Program-made: the position numbers and the translations under genes
Shown: piece after piece, positions 18,770-27,741 of the stretch
Layout of the letters: each line of letters starts with the position of its first letter
Numbering within the stretch: the stretch's first letter is position 1
Source: Streptomyces venezuelae ATCC 10712
GTDB taxonomy: Bacteria > Actinomycetota > Actinomycetes > Streptomycetales > Streptomycetaceae
Assembly (NCBI RefSeq): GCF_008639165.1
Contig: NZ_CP029197.1
Span: 2,542,001-2,606,000 of the forward strand
DNA: 64,000 bases
Reading direction: 5' to 3'
Notes under the pieces: generated by a model
What the model was told of the DNA's origin: nothing
What the model saw: the letters and a program-made list of their open reading frames with translations, nothing else
Databases searched by the model: none

Positions 18770-20053
18770 TTACCGCACGTGACCGTCACCGGTGACGATG
18801 TACTTGGTCGAGGTGAGCTCCGGAAGGCCCATGGGGCCGCGGGCGTGCAGCTTCTGGGTGGAGATGCCGATCTCCGCGCCGAAGCCGAACTGCCCGCCGT
18901 CCGTGAAGCGGGTGGAGGCGTTCACGGCCACCGTGGTGGAGTCGACCAGCTGGGTGAAACGGCGCGCCGCGGCCTGCGAGGTGGTGACGATCGCCTCGGT
19001 GTGGCCGGAGGACCACATCCGGATGTGTTCGACGGCCTTGTCGAGGGAGTCGACGACGGCGGCGGCGATGTCGTACGAGAGGTACTCGGTCTCCCAGTCC
19101 TCGGGCGTGGCCGGTACGACGGTGGCCTTGGAGCCCTCCGCGTGGGCGAGGACCCGCTCGTCGGCGTGGACGGTGACGCCGGCTTCGGCGAGGGCGTCGA
19201 GGGCCCTGGGCAGGAAGGCCGCGGCGACGTCCTGGTGGACGAGGAGGGTCTCGGCGGCGTTGCAGACGCTGACCCGGTGGGCCTTGGAGTTGATCAGGAT
19301 GTCGACGGCCATGTCGAGGTCGGTCTGGGCGTCGACGTAGACGTGGCAGTTGCCGGTGCCGGTCTCGATGACCGGGACGGTGGACTCCTCGACGACCGTC
19401 CGGATCAGGGAGGCGCCGCCGCGCGGGATGAGGACGTCGACGAGGCCGCGGGCGCGCATCAGCTCGCGGACCGAGTCGCGGGACTCGCCGGGGACGAGCT
19501 GGATGGCGTCGGCGGGCAGTCCGGCGCCGCCGACGGCGTCGCGCAGGACGGTGACCAGGGCGGTGTTGGAGGCGTACGCGGAGGAGGAGCCGCGGAGCAG
19601 GACGGCGTTGCCGGACTTGAGGCAGAGTGCGGCGGCGTCGACGGTGACGTTGGGCCGGGCCTCGTAGATGATGCCGACGACGCCGAGGGGCACGCGGACC
19701 TGGCGCAGGTCGATGCCGTTGGGAAGGGTGGAGCCGCGGACGACCTCGCCGACCGGGTCGGGCAGGGCGGCGACGTCGCGGACGTCGGCGGCGATGGCCC
19801 GGACACGCTCGGGGGTGAGGGTGAGCCGGTCGATGATCGCCTCGCTGGTCCCGGCTTCGCGGGCCTTGGCGATGTCCTCGGCGTTGGCCTCGACGATCTC
19901 GGCGGTGCGCACTTCGAGGGCGTCCGCGATCGCCAGCAGGGCGTCGTCCTTGGCCGCGCGCGGGAGTGGCGCGATTTCGGCGGCGGCGGCGCGGGCCCGA
20001 TAGGCGGCCCTGGTGACCGGGGAGAGGTTGTCGAGGGGCGTGAGCGAGGTCAT
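18770..20053 (-). CDS. proA: Glutamate-5-semialdehyde dehydrogenase (gamma-glutamyl phosphate reductase)
   Basis: 427 residues. NADPH-dependent reduction of gamma-glutamyl phosphate, the second step of proline synthesis. Family segments: [20 protein letters not shown], the catalytic Cys in [16 protein letters not shown], and [20 protein letters not shown] at the C-terminus. The ATG at 20053 starts [10 protein letters not shown]. proB lies upstream on the same strand, separated by a small conserved gene. Confidence 0.96.
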   Translation of the reverse strand: MTSLTPLDNLSPVTRAAYRARAAAAEIAPLPRAAKDDALLAIADALEVRTAEIVEANAEDIAKAREAGTSEAIIDRLTLTPERVRAIAADVRDVAALPDPVGEVVRGSTLPNGIDLRQVRVPLGVVGIIYEARPNVTVDAAALCLKSGNAVLLRGSSSAYASNTALVTVLRDAVGGAGLPADAIQLVPGESRDSVRELMRARGLVDVLIPRGGASLIRTVVEESTVPVIETGTGNCHVYVDAQTDLDMAVDILINSKAHRVSVCNAAETLLVHQDVAAAFLPRALDALAEAGVTVHADERVLAHAEGSKATVVPATPEDWETEYLSYDIAAAVVDSLDKAVEHIRMWSSGHTEAIVTTSQAAARRFTQLVDSTTVAVNASTRFTDGGQFGFGAEIGISTQKLHARGPMGLPELTSTKYIVTGDGHVR

Positions 20054-20140
20054 GTCCGCAGGGTACTGGCAGCCCTGCGGACATCCCTCACGTATCCCGC
20101 ACTGCGAGACGTACCCCGGCCGTTCCGAGACGCCCCGAAA

Positions 20141-20206
20141 CGGGCAGGCGTCCTGAGCAGGCGTCGTCCCGACCGGGCAGGCGTCCTGAGCAGGCCTCGT
20201 CCCGCT
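20141..20206. repeat. Two tandem 33-bp repeats upstream of proA
   Basis: The unit begins CGGGCAGGCGTCCTGAGCAG at 20141 and again at 20174; the copies differ at only three positions. It fills most of the 166-bp gap between proA and the next gene. Confidence 0.8.
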
Positions 20207-20219
20207 CGGGCGGCCCCGC

Positions 20220-20561
20220 TCAGTAGGGGTGGACGCCGACCGGGGCGGCCGGCGGTGGGCCGTAGCCCTCCGCGATCCGCTGGTGGTAGGTCTCGCGGTC
20301 GATGACCTCGAGGCCGACGATCTCCCACGGCGGCAGCTTGGCGGTCTGCCGGTGCTCGCCCCACAGCCGCAGGGCGACGGCCGCGGCGTCGTGCAGGTCG
20401 CGGGCCTCCTCCCAGTAGCGGATCTCGGCGTGATCGTTCGCATAGCGGCTGGTCAGCAGGAAGGGGTGGTCGTGGGCCAGTTGTTCGAGACCGCGCCGCA
20501 CCTCCTTCAGCGGCGACTCCACACCCGACACGCTGAGGGTGATGTGCCAGAGTTTGGACAC
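20220..20561 (-). CDS. Conserved hypothetical protein between proA and proB
   Basis: 113 residues from the GTG at 20561 ([13 protein letters not shown]), with AAGGA eight bases upstream. Sequence features: [60 protein letters not shown]. It looks like a small alpha/beta protein; I cannot assign a function. The same frame continues upstream to a GTG at 20741 that has a perfect AGGAGG six bases before it, so a 173-residue form with a disordered N-terminus is possible. Confidence 0.72.
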   Translation of the reverse strand: MSKLWHITLSVSGVESPLKEVRRGLEQLAHDHPFLLTSRYANDHAEIRYWEEARDLHDAAAVALRLWGEHRQTAKLPPWEIVGLEVIDRETYHQRIAEGYGPPPAAPVGVHPY

Positions 20562-20898
20562 GGGCTGTTCCTTGGCGCGTGCCTCACGTGGCTCGCGGAC
20601 CTCGCGTGTCTCGGTGGTGGTGTCGGTCTTCCTGTCCGTGGACCTGTCCCGTGCCTCGTCGAAGTCGGCTCCGGCCTCGACACTGGTCAGGGCGCGTTCG
20701 GCAGTCCCTCGGGGCGGTGCCCCTGGGCGCGCTCGTCTCACCGGCGGCCTCCTGTGTGATGCGTGTGGTGCTGTACCCCGCCCTGCTCTCTTACCCCCGA
20801 GACAAAGTTGACCAGCCCGGGGCGGTACTTGGGGCGGTTTTGGTAAACGTCCCTTCCGGATGGCCGCACTTTCAGCCGTTTCGGGAGGGGCGTGAGGG
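20562..20898 (-). other. 337-bp gap between proB and the conserved hypothetical
   Basis: Holds the possible N-terminal extension described for the downstream gene (GTG at 20741, AGGAGG at 20748-20753). The rest shows lower third-position GC and no convincing ORF on either strand, and no clear terminator. Confidence 0.4.
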
Positions 20899-22074
20899 TC
20901 AGCGGATGACGACCAGGTCGTCCCGGTGGACGACCTCCCGCTCGTACTCGGGTCCGAGTTCCCTGGCGAGCGCGTGGGTGGAGCGCCCGAGCATCCGGGG
21001 CATCTCCTTGGCGTCGAAGTTGACCAGGCCGCGGGCGACGGCCCGGCCGGTGGTGTCGCGCAGTTCGACGGGGTCACCGGCCACGAAGTCGCCCTCGACG
21101 CCTGCGACCCCGGCCGCGAGCAGGGACTTCTTGCCCTCGACGACGGCTCGTACGGCTCCGTCGTCCAGGGTGAGGGAGCCCTGCGGGGTGGAGGCGTGGG
21201 CGAGCCAGAGGAGCCGGTCGGCGGAGCGGCGGCCGGTGCGGTGGAAGTACGTGCCGGTGTCACGGCCCGCGAGGGCGTCGGCGGCCCGGCTGGCGGAGGT
21301 GAGGACCACCGGGATGCCGGCGGCGGCGGCGATCCGGGCCGCCTCGACCTTGGTGACCATCCCGCCGGTGCCGACGCCCGCCTTGCCGGCCGTGCCGATC
21401 TCGACGTGGGCGATGTCGGCGGGCCCGGTGACCTGAGCGATCCGCGACGTGCCGGGCTTGGCGGGGTCGCCGTCGTAGAGGCCGTCGACGTCGGAGAGCA
21501 GGACGAGGAGGTCGGCGCGGACGAGGTGGGCGACGAGGGCGGCGAGCCGGTCGTTGTCGCCGAAGCGGATCTCGTCGGTGGCGACGGTGTCGTTCTCGTT
21601 GACGACCGGCAGCGCGCCCATGGCGAGGAGCTGGTCGAGGGTCCGGTAGGCGTTGCGGTAGTGGGCGCGCCTGCTGGTGTCGTCGGTGGTGAGGAGGACC
21701 TGCCCGACCCGGACGCCGTAGCGGGCGAAGGAGGCGGTGTACCGGGCGACCAGGAGGCCCTGGCCGACGCTGGCGGCGGCCTGCTGGCGGGCCAGGTCCT
21801 TGGGGCGGCGGGTGAGGCCGAGCGGCGCGAGGCCCGCGGCGATGGCGCCGGAGGAGACCAGGACGATCTCCTTCTCGCCACCGCTGCGGACCTTGGCGAG
21901 CACGTCGACCAGGGCGTCGACCCGGTCGGCGTCGAGGCCTCCCGAGGCGGTCGTGAGGGAGGAGGAGCCGACCTTGACGACGATCCTCCGGGCCTCCGTC
22001 ACGTACTGCCTCGCCGCGTCCGTCTCTCCGGTCATCTGCGTCGTCACCTGTGCCGCCACCTGCGTCGTCCTCAC
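20899..22074 (-). CDS. proB: Glutamate 5-kinase
   Basis: 391 residues. ATP-dependent phosphorylation of glutamate, the first, feedback-controlled step of proline synthesis. Kinase motifs: RIVVKVGSSSLT, VLVSSGAIAAG, LPVVNENDTVATDEIRFGDN, LLSDVDGLY and GTGGMVTKVEAA. The C-terminal third (about 290-391) is a PUA domain. The GTG at 22074 follows AGGA; the ATG at 22035 (MTGETDAAR) with AGGTGA is an alternative. Separated from proA by the small conserved gene. Confidence 0.95.
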   Translation of the reverse strand: MRTTQVAAQVTTQMTGETDAARQYVTEARRIVVKVGSSSLTTASGGLDADRVDALVDVLAKVRSGGEKEIVLVSSGAIAAGLAPLGLTRRPKDLARQQAAASVGQGLLVARYTASFARYGVRVGQVLLTTDDTSRRAHYRNAYRTLDQLLAMGALPVVNENDTVATDEIRFGDNDRLAALVAHLVRADLLVLLSDVDGLYDGDPAKPGTSRIAQVTGPADIAHVEIGTAGKAGVGTGGMVTKVEAARIAAAAGIPVVLTSASRAADALAGRDTGTYFHRTGRRSADRLLWLAHASTPQGSLTLDDGAVRAVVEGKKSLLAAGVAGVEGDFVAGDPVELRDTTGRAVARGLVNFDAKEMPRMLGRSTHALARELGPEYEREVVHRDDLVVIR

Positions 22075-22122
22075 TCGGCTGTCCTGCGCGCCGCGTGCGC
22101 CCCGCCGCGGCTGCCAGGCAAT

Positions 22123-22590
22123 CTACGCGAGCTTGGAGTGCTGCCGCTCGTCCGTTTCGGTCCCTGGACCGGCGGTCTCCTGGGCCTGTCCGGTGTTCCG
22201 GGGCACCAGGATCCGCTGGGAGATCACATAGGTGAAGGGGATGGCGACGACGGCCGCGACGAGTGGCGCGATCCTGTCGTCCATTCCCGCCCAGGTGACG
22301 AGCGCGTACAGGCCGACGCTCTGCACCAGGTAGTTGGTGACGTTGGTGAGCGGGAAGAGGGCGAACTTCTTCCACGTCGGCCGGGTGCGGTAGGTGAAGT
22401 AGGTGTTGAGGAAGAAGGAGCCGATCATGCTGAGCACGAAGGCGAGGGAGTACGCGGCGAAGTACGGCATCCACGGATGGAGCAGCAGGTAGCAGCCGAA
22501 GAAGGTGCCGGTGTTGACGCCGCCGACGAGCCCGAAGCGGAAGATCTCGGCGAGCCGTGCACGCCCCGCCCTGGGCGTGCCGTCCTCCAT
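22123..22590 (-). CDS. GtrA family membrane protein
   Basis: 155 residues with four membrane helices (FGLVGGVNTGTFFGCYLLL, YSLAFVLSMIGSFFLNTYFT, LTNVTNYLVQSVGLYAL, IAPLVAAVVAIPFTYVIS). GtrA proteins are thought to flip polyprenyl-phosphate-linked sugars made by a GtrB-type glycosyltransferase. Exactly such an enzyme is encoded immediately upstream, with a 1-base overlap (ATGA). The protein lacks any enzymatic motif. Confidence 0.88.
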   Translation of the reverse strand: MEDGTPRAGRARLAEIFRFGLVGGVNTGTFFGCYLLLHPWMPYFAAYSLAFVLSMIGSFFLNTYFTYRTRPTWKKFALFPLTNVTNYLVQSVGLYALVTWAGMDDRIAPLVAAVVAIPFTYVISQRILVPRNTGQAQETAGPGTETDERQHSKLA

Positions 22591-23585
22591 CAGCGCTCTC
22601 CGTCGGCGGCCGCGACCCGGATGCGCTCGGCGGCGGCGTGCTCGGCGGCGCCGCGCCCGAAGGAGCGGTGGGTCTCCTTGACGAGGAAGTGCGGGCGGCG
22701 CTTGGTCTCGTAGTAGATGCGGCCGATGTACTCGCCGATCAGGCCGAGCATCATCATCTGCACGCCGCCGAGGCCGACGATGATCGCGACGAGGGTGACG
22801 TAACCGGGGGCGGTGACGCCGTGGGCGATGGCGGCGACGGCCACCCAGACCACGTAGACGGCGGCGAGGCCGGTCAGCATCATGCCCAGCCAGAGGGCGA
22901 TGCGCAGCGGACGGTTGTTGAAGGAGATCAGCCCGTCCATGCCGTAGTTGACCAGGGAGCTGAACTTCCACTTCGTCTCACCGCCTTCGCGCGCGGCGTT
23001 CTGGTAGTCGAAGGTGACGGTGTCGAAGCCGATCCAGGAGAACAGGCCCTTGGAGAAGCGGTTGTACTCGGGCAGCGAGAGCAGCGCGTCGACGGCGGGG
23101 CGGGAGAGCAGCCGGAAGTCGCCGACGCCGTCGGTGAGCTCGACGTCGACCCAGCGGTTGACGGCCCGGTAGTACATACGGCTCAACGCGGAGCGGAGCT
23201 TCTTGTCGCCCTCGCGGGTCCGCCGCGCGATGACCTGGTCGTGGCCCTGGTGGTGGAGGTCCAGCATGCGCGCGAGGAGCTCCGGCGGGTGCTGGAGGTC
23301 GGCGTCCATGATGACGATGGCGTCACCGGTGGACTTGCGCAGCCCGGCCAGCATGGCGGCCTCCTTGCCGAAGTTCCGGCTGAAGGAGGCATACTGTGTG
23401 CGGCTCGGGTGCAGGGCCGCTATGTCACGGAGCTTGCCCAGCGTTCCGTCGGAGCTGCCGTCGTCCACGTAGCAGATTTCGTAGTCGACCGGGAGGGCGT
23501 CGAGCACCTGACGCATCCTCGCGTCGAACAGCTCGACGACGTCCTCCTCGTTAAAGCAGGGAACGACGACGGAAAGTTTGGTCAT
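22590..23585 (-). CDS. GtrB/DPM1-like GT2 glycosyltransferase (polyprenyl-phosphate sugar synthase)
   Basis: 331 residues. The GT2 domain begins MTKLSVVVPCFNEEDVVELF, with YVDDGSSDGT, DADLQHPPE (metal-binding DxD) and the RFSKGLFSWIGF region. Two C-terminal membrane helices follow (LRIALWLGMMLTGLAAVYVV; APGYVTLVAIIVGLGGVQMM). The family loads a sugar from a nucleotide onto undecaprenyl phosphate. The coupled GtrA gene suggests flipping to the outside. The upstream 239 bp are AT-rich and shared with a divergent membrane-protein gene. Confidence 0.9.
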   Translation of the reverse strand: MTKLSVVVPCFNEEDVVELFDARMRQVLDALPVDYEICYVDDGSSDGTLGKLRDIAALHPSRTQYASFSRNFGKEAAMLAGLRKSTGDAIVIMDADLQHPPELLARMLDLHHQGHDQVIARRTREGDKKLRSALSRMYYRAVNRWVDVELTDGVGDFRLLSRPAVDALLSLPEYNRFSKGLFSWIGFDTVTFDYQNAAREGGETKWKFSSLVNYGMDGLISFNNRPLRIALWLGMMLTGLAAVYVVWVAVAAIAHGVTAPGYVTLVAIIVGLGGVQMMMLGLIGEYIGRIYYETKRRPHFLVKETHRSFGRGAAEHAAAERIRVAAADGER

Positions 23586-23824
23586 GGAACGTTCACTCCA
23601 TCGGGATGAGCGAGGGCGCGCCCTGAGCGGCGACCAGCAGACTCTTCCTTGAACCGCACGGTGCGGCTCAAGGCGGGTGATGGCCGTCGGGCGAGCGCCG
23701 CGTGGCCGTCCCGGTCGGCATGCCGTCCATACAATAAAGCATCAGTGAAGACCTTGAATATAGGTGGCATTTCCACGCATCTGCCACCCGGAGAGACGGC
23801 CTTGGGCCAGGGGAGCTACCACCG
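23586..23824. promoter_or_regulatory. Divergent promoter region of the GtrB-like and polytopic-membrane-protein genes
   Basis: Contains an AT-rich island (about 23730-23780, including TACAATAAAGC and TTGAATATAGG) that stands out in this GC-rich DNA. A minus-strand promoter TTCAAG-16-TATTGT can be read, but the assignment is weak. Confidence 0.4.
23648..23672. repeat. Inverted repeat in the divergent promoter region
   Basis: CTTGAACCGCAC, one central G, and GTGCGGCTCAAG (11 of 12 bases pair). It lies 63 bp upstream of the GtrB-like start. It could be an operator or a leader hairpin. Confidence 0.6.
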
Positions 23825-25378
23825 GTGAGCAGGACCACCATCTCGGAGCGCGGTGAGATACCGGCTCCGGAGGAACAAAGACGGACGGACACCACCGGCG
23901 GGAACCGCTTCCGGCGCGCCCTGAGCGGGGTCGGGCTCCTCGTCGCCGTCGGTTCGGGAGCGCTGCTCGCGGTCGGGGCCTTCCTCGGCCTCTACGTACG
24001 CCCCACGTCCGACGACTGGTGTGCCCTCTGGAAGGCCCGTGACATGGGTCCCCTGGGGATCACCGCGGACTTCTACAACACCCAGAACGGCCGCGTCACC
24101 AACGCCTTCCTCACCGGCCTGCTCTACTCCGACGACATGACCGGGCCCAAGCTGCTGCCCGCCTTCCTCGTCGTGGCGCTCGGTGTCGTCCTCTTCTTCC
24201 TCGCCCGCGCCACGCTGCGCGCCCTCGGCCGGCCCCAGCCCCCCGCGGTGCTGCTCGTGGCCGCCGTCGGTCTCCTGGAGGCGCTGCTGTTCTTCGCCGG
24301 CACCCGTTCGTACCAGGTGCTGCTCTGGGCCCCGGCGACGATCTCCCACACCCTGCCGAGCGTGATCGGGCTCTGGGCCGTCCTCTGGGCCGTCCTCGCC
24401 GCCCGCTCGCCGCGCCCCCGGGCCCGTAAGGCCGCCGTGGTCGGCGTGGTCCTCGTCGGCCTGGCGATCGGCATGCTCAGCGAGCCGTTCACCATCGTGG
24501 CCGGACTCTTCGCGGCCGTCGTCGGCCTCGTCTGCCTGCCCCGCCTCCGCCTGGCGAAGGACTGGTACGTCACCACCTGGTGCGCCGCCGCCTGCGTCGG
24601 ACTCGGCACCGGCCTCCTCATCCTCTACACCTCCCCCGGCGCCCAGTGGCGGCGCGCGCAGAACACCAAGAAGCCGATGACGCTCGCCGAGCTGGGCGAG
24701 ACGTTCCACGACTGGTGGCGCATCTGGCAGACGATCATCGACCAGTGGGCGTACGTGGGTGCCCTGACCGTCGGCCTCCTGCTGGGCCTCGGTCTCGCCT
24801 TCGTCAGCCCGTCCGGTGACCGCGACGCCTCCGCCGGGGAGAGCCGCCCCCGCCGGGTGCCGCTGGTCCTGGCGATCCTGCCGGTGCCGCTGCTCGCCCT
24901 CGCGAGCCTGGGCGTCGCCTACGGCCTGCGCAGCGGCTACGGCCCCACCGGCTGGACCTACGGCCGCACCTGGACGAACTTCGTCGTCCCGCTGCTCCTC
25001 ATCCTCTGCGCGTACGGCGCCTGGGCCGGGTACCGGCTGGGCCGGCGACTCCAGGCCCCCGGCCGCCCCGTCGTCCGCGCCGTCGTGCTGGCCGCGGTGG
25101 GCGCGCTCACCGTCGGCTCCGTGATGGCCCTGGTGGAGCCGGTCTACTCGATGACCCGGATCACGGTCGCCCGGAGCATCGCCATGGACCGCCAGAACGC
25201 GAAGATCCGCGCCGAGGTGAAGGCGGGCGACCGGGACGTGGCGTACCAGCCGATCCTCATCGGCGGCCTGGCCGAGCCGCTGTTCGCCCGCTCGTACAAG
25301 CGGGACTGGGCGGCGCAGTGCACGTCGAAGTACTACGGCGTGGAGCGCATCCACCGCCCCGGACCCAAGCGTCCGTGA
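23825..25378 (+). CDS. Polytopic membrane protein, DUF6056-like, of a glycopolymer cluster
   Basis: 517 residues with about ten membrane segments. The first follows a cytoplasmic N-terminus (VGLLVAVGSGALLAVGAFLGLYV), then a loop with the pattern RPTSDDWCALWKARDMG and FYNTQNGRVTNAFLTGL that resembles DUF6056/GT-C-like proteins. The conserved acidic DD near the first external loop is where GT-C glycosyltransferases carry their catalytic Asp. The position opposite gtrA/gtrB supports a role in transferring a polyprenyl-linked sugar, but this is inference. GTG start. Confidence 0.7.
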   Translation: MSRTTISERGEIPAPEEQRRTDTTGGNRFRRALSGVGLLVAVGSGALLAVGAFLGLYVRPTSDDWCALWKARDMGPLGITADFYNTQNGRVTNAFLTGLLYSDDMTGPKLLPAFLVVALGVVLFFLARATLRALGRPQPPAVLLVAAVGLLEALLFFAGTRSYQVLLWAPATISHTLPSVIGLWAVLWAVLAARSPRPRARKAAVVGVVLVGLAIGMLSEPFTIVAGLFAAVVGLVCLPRLRLAKDWYVTTWCAAACVGLGTGLLILYTSPGAQWRRAQNTKKPMTLAELGETFHDWWRIWQTIIDQWAYVGALTVGLLLGLGLAFVSPSGDRDASAGESRPRRVPLVLAILPVPLLALASLGVAYGLRSGYGPTGWTYGRTWTNFVVPLLLILCAYGAWAGYRLGRRLQAPGRPVVRAVVLAAVGALTVGSVMALVEPVYSMTRITVARSIAMDRQNAKIRAEVKAGDRDVAYQPILIGGLAEPLFARSYKRDWAAQCTSKYYGVERIHRPGPKRP

Positions 25379-25383
25379 GACAT

Positions 25384-25426
25384 GACGAAGCGGGGTGTCC
25401 CAGAACCTGGGGCACCCCGCTTCGTC
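25384..25426. terminator. Bidirectional terminator between convergent genes
   Basis: ACGAAGCGGGGTG (25385-25397) pairs with CACCCCGCTTCGT, with further CCC/GGG pairing inside. A very strong hairpin between the + membrane-protein gene and the minus galE. Confidence 0.85.
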
Positions 25427-25431
25427 GTGGA

Positions 25432-25525
25432 ATCAGACCGTCATGGCGGTCCGGGATCAGACCGTCACGACGGCCGGGATCAGACCGTCACGACGGTTCG
25501 GGATCAGACCGTCACGCGGTTCGCG
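25432..25525. repeat. Four tandem ~23-bp repeats overlapping the galE stop codon
   Basis: The motif ATCAGACCGTCAC occurs at intervals of about 23 bp. The last copy contains the galE stop codon and its final VTV codons. Each unit can form a small GACCGTC/GACGGTC hairpin. Confidence 0.75.
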
Positions 25526-26487
25526 CTCCAGCCCTCCCAGGCGGAGCTGATCATGGAGCGGACGTCGTGCTTCGCCTTCCAGCCGAGCTCCGACCCGATG
25601 CGCTCCGCCGACGCGACCACCCGGGCCGGGTCACCCGGACGGCGGGGGGTGACCAGGGGCTCGACGCTGTGGCCGGTGACCTCGTTGATCAGGTTCACCA
25701 TCTCGCGCACCGACACGCCCTCGCCGCGCCCGATGTTCAGGGTCAGGGTGGCCGTCTCGCCGCGCTCGCCCGCCGCGACGAGCGCGCGGGCCGCCGCGAG
25801 GTGGGCGTCGGCGATGTCGGCGACGTGGATGTAGTCGCGGATGCAGGTGCCGTCCGGCGTCGGGTAGTCGTCACCGAAGATGCGCGGGGACTCGCCGGCG
25901 TCGAGGCGCTCGAAGACCATCGGCACCAGGTTGAAGACACCGGTGTCGGCGAGCTCGGGCTTCGCCGCGCCCGCCACGTTGAAGTACCGCAGGCACGCGG
26001 TGGACAGCCCGTGGGCCTGGCCGACGGCGCGCGCCATCCACTCGCCGACGAGCTTGGTCTCGCCGTACGGGCTGAGGGGCAGGCACTCCGTGTCCTCGGT
26101 GACGAGGTCCACGTCGGGCATGCCGTACACGGAGGCGGAGGACGAGAAGAGGAAGCTCTTCACCCCGGCCGAGACCGCCGCGTCGAGGATGACCTGCAGA
26201 CCCGTCACGTTCTCGTGGTAGTAGAACAGCGGCTTCTCGACGGACTCGCCGACCTGCTTCTTGCCGGCCAGGTGGACGATGCCCGTGATCCGGTGCTCGC
26301 GCAGCACCCGGTCGAGGAACGCGCGGTCGAGGACCGTTCCCTCCTCCAGGACGACGCCCTCGGGGACACGCGCCGGGTTGCCGGTGCTGAGGTCGTCGAC
26401 CACGACGACGTGCTCGCCGCCCTCGGTCATTGCTTTGACGACGTGGGAGCCGATGTAACCGGCGCCGCCGGTGATGAGCCAGGTCAT
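25504..26487 (-). CDS. galE: UDP-glucose 4-epimerase
   Basis: 327 residues. Extended short-chain dehydrogenase: the NAD-binding motif TGGAGYIGSH is at residues 6-15, SSSASVYG carries the catalytic Ser, and YGETK the Tyr and Lys. Substrate-binding signatures RYFNVAGA and GTCIRDYIHV identify GalE. It interconverts UDP-glucose and UDP-galactose, probably feeding the neighbouring glycosyltransferases. A terminator lies upstream, between it and the GT4 gene, so it has its own transcription start. Confidence 0.93.
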   Translation of the reverse strand: MTWLITGGAGYIGSHVVKAMTEGGEHVVVVDDLSTGNPARVPEGVVLEEGTVLDRAFLDRVLREHRITGIVHLAGKKQVGESVEKPLFYYHENVTGLQVILDAAVSAGVKSFLFSSSASVYGMPDVDLVTEDTECLPLSPYGETKLVGEWMARAVGQAHGLSTACLRYFNVAGAAKPELADTGVFNLVPMVFERLDAGESPRIFGDDYPTPDGTCIRDYIHVADIADAHLAAARALVAAGERGETATLTLNIGRGEGVSVREMVNLINEVTGHSVEPLVTPRRPGDPARVVASAERIGSELGWKAKHDVRSMISSAWEGWSANRVTV

Positions 26488-26538
26488 TCCGACAGTGTAG
26501 CCATCCGCCGGAGGCGCCCCCGGGGCCCCGGGGAACGC

Positions 26539-26576
26539 GGAAGCCCCGCCGTGACCGAGGTCTCGGCGGGGCTTCC
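26539..26576 (-). terminator. Terminator after the glycosyltransferase operon
   Basis: GGAAGCCCCGCCG (26539-26551) pairs with CGGCGGGGCTTCC (26564-26576), 13 bp. It lies 11 bp after the stop of the GT4 gene on the minus strand. Confidence 0.85.
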
Positions 26577-26586
26577 GGAAGGGCCG

Positions 26587-27741
26587 CTAGCGCTCGATCT
26601 CCTCGAACGCCGCCTCCCACTGGTCGAGCACATGCGGCAGCGCCAGGTGGGCGACGTGCTCCCGACCGGCCCTGCCGTACCGCTGACGCATCGCGTCGTC
26701 GTCCATGAGCTCACCGAGCGCGGCGGCGAGCGCCGGCACGTCGGCCGGCGGCACCAGGGTGCCCGACACGCCGTCCGCGACGAGCTCCCGGACACCGCCG
26801 GAGACGTCGAAGCTCACACACGGCACACCACAGGCGGCGGCCTCGGCCAGCGCCATCGGGCGGCCCTCGCGCTCACTGCTGATCGCGACGACGGACAGCT
26901 CGCGGTACGCGGCGGCCATGTCCTGCGCCGTGCCCCGGAAGACGACCTGGTCGGCGACGCCGAGGTCCTCGGCGCGCATCCGCAGCTCGCCCTCCAGCGG
27001 TCCCTCGCCGAAGAGGTGCAGCTCCCAGCCGTCGCGGCCCTTGTGGGCCTCCGCGAAGGCCTCGATCATCCGATCGTACCGCTTGATCGGGTCGAGCCGG
27101 CCGACCGCGCCGATCTTGCGGGTGTCGAGCGGGGCGAGCTCGTCCGGGAAGAACGGCAGCGGGTTCGGCATGACCCGCACGTTCGGCACGCGCTGGTTCA
27201 CGAACTCGACCGCGTCGCCCTCGGAGAGCACCAGGGTCTGCTCGAGCTCCGGGTAGTGACGCCGGATCAGACCCAGGTTGGCGCTCCGCTTCGCCTGCGC
27301 GAAGGACTCGTGGTACTGCCCGATGCCCTTGAGGTGACGCCACTTCAGCGGCATGACCCAGTCGACCGCCCACGGCGAACCGAAGACGATGTAGCCGTCC
27401 TTCACCGCGGCGAGCTTCCGCTCGAACTCCGCCCGCGCGTTGTCGCGGTCGGCCCGGGCGCGCCGGGCGTCGGCGCGCCGCGCCAGGCTGATCCGGTCGC
27501 CGACCGTGCGCACCGGCGGCTTGGGCTCGGAGGGGGCCGGGTAGAGCGTCGAGTGCCGGTACGCGCGCGTGGCGTTGTACGGGAACGGCTCCGGGCTCGG
27601 CCGGATGCCGATCAGCTCGACGCGGTGACCGCGCTCCCCCATGCCCTGGGCGAGGGTGTGCAGCACCCGCTGGGATCCACCCATCGAGTCGACGTCGATA
27701 CCGACGAAGAACACGTTGCGGACAGGGGAGGCCTCAGTCAT
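26587..27741 (-). CDS. GT4 family glycosyltransferase
   Basis: 384 residues. The N-terminal domain starts VRNVFFVGIDVDSMGGSQRVL (glycine loop for the donor). The C-terminal GT-B domain has IGAVGRLDPIKRYDRMIEAF, LHLFGEGPLEGELR and SSEREGRPMALAEAAACGVP (the EGRPM..EA nucleotide-sugar motif). A retaining transferase, acting in the cytoplasm. The ATG at 27741 overlaps the stop of the upstream fusion gene by eight bases, showing translational coupling within a glycopolymer operon. Confidence 0.92.
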   Translation of the reverse strand: MTEASPVRNVFFVGIDVDSMGGSQRVLHTLAQGMGERGHRVELIGIRPSPEPFPYNATRAYRHSTLYPAPSEPKPPVRTVGDRISLARRADARRARADRDNARAEFERKLAAVKDGYIVFGSPWAVDWVMPLKWRHLKGIGQYHESFAQAKRSANLGLIRRHYPELEQTLVLSEGDAVEFVNQRVPNVRVMPNPLPFFPDELAPLDTRKIGAVGRLDPIKRYDRMIEAFAEAHKGRDGWELHLFGEGPLEGELRMRAEDLGVADQVVFRGTAQDMAAAYRELSVVAISSEREGRPMALAEAAACGVPCVSFDVSGGVRELVADGVSGTLVPPADVPALAAALGELMDDDAMRQRYGRAGREHVAHLALPHVLDQWEAAFEEIER

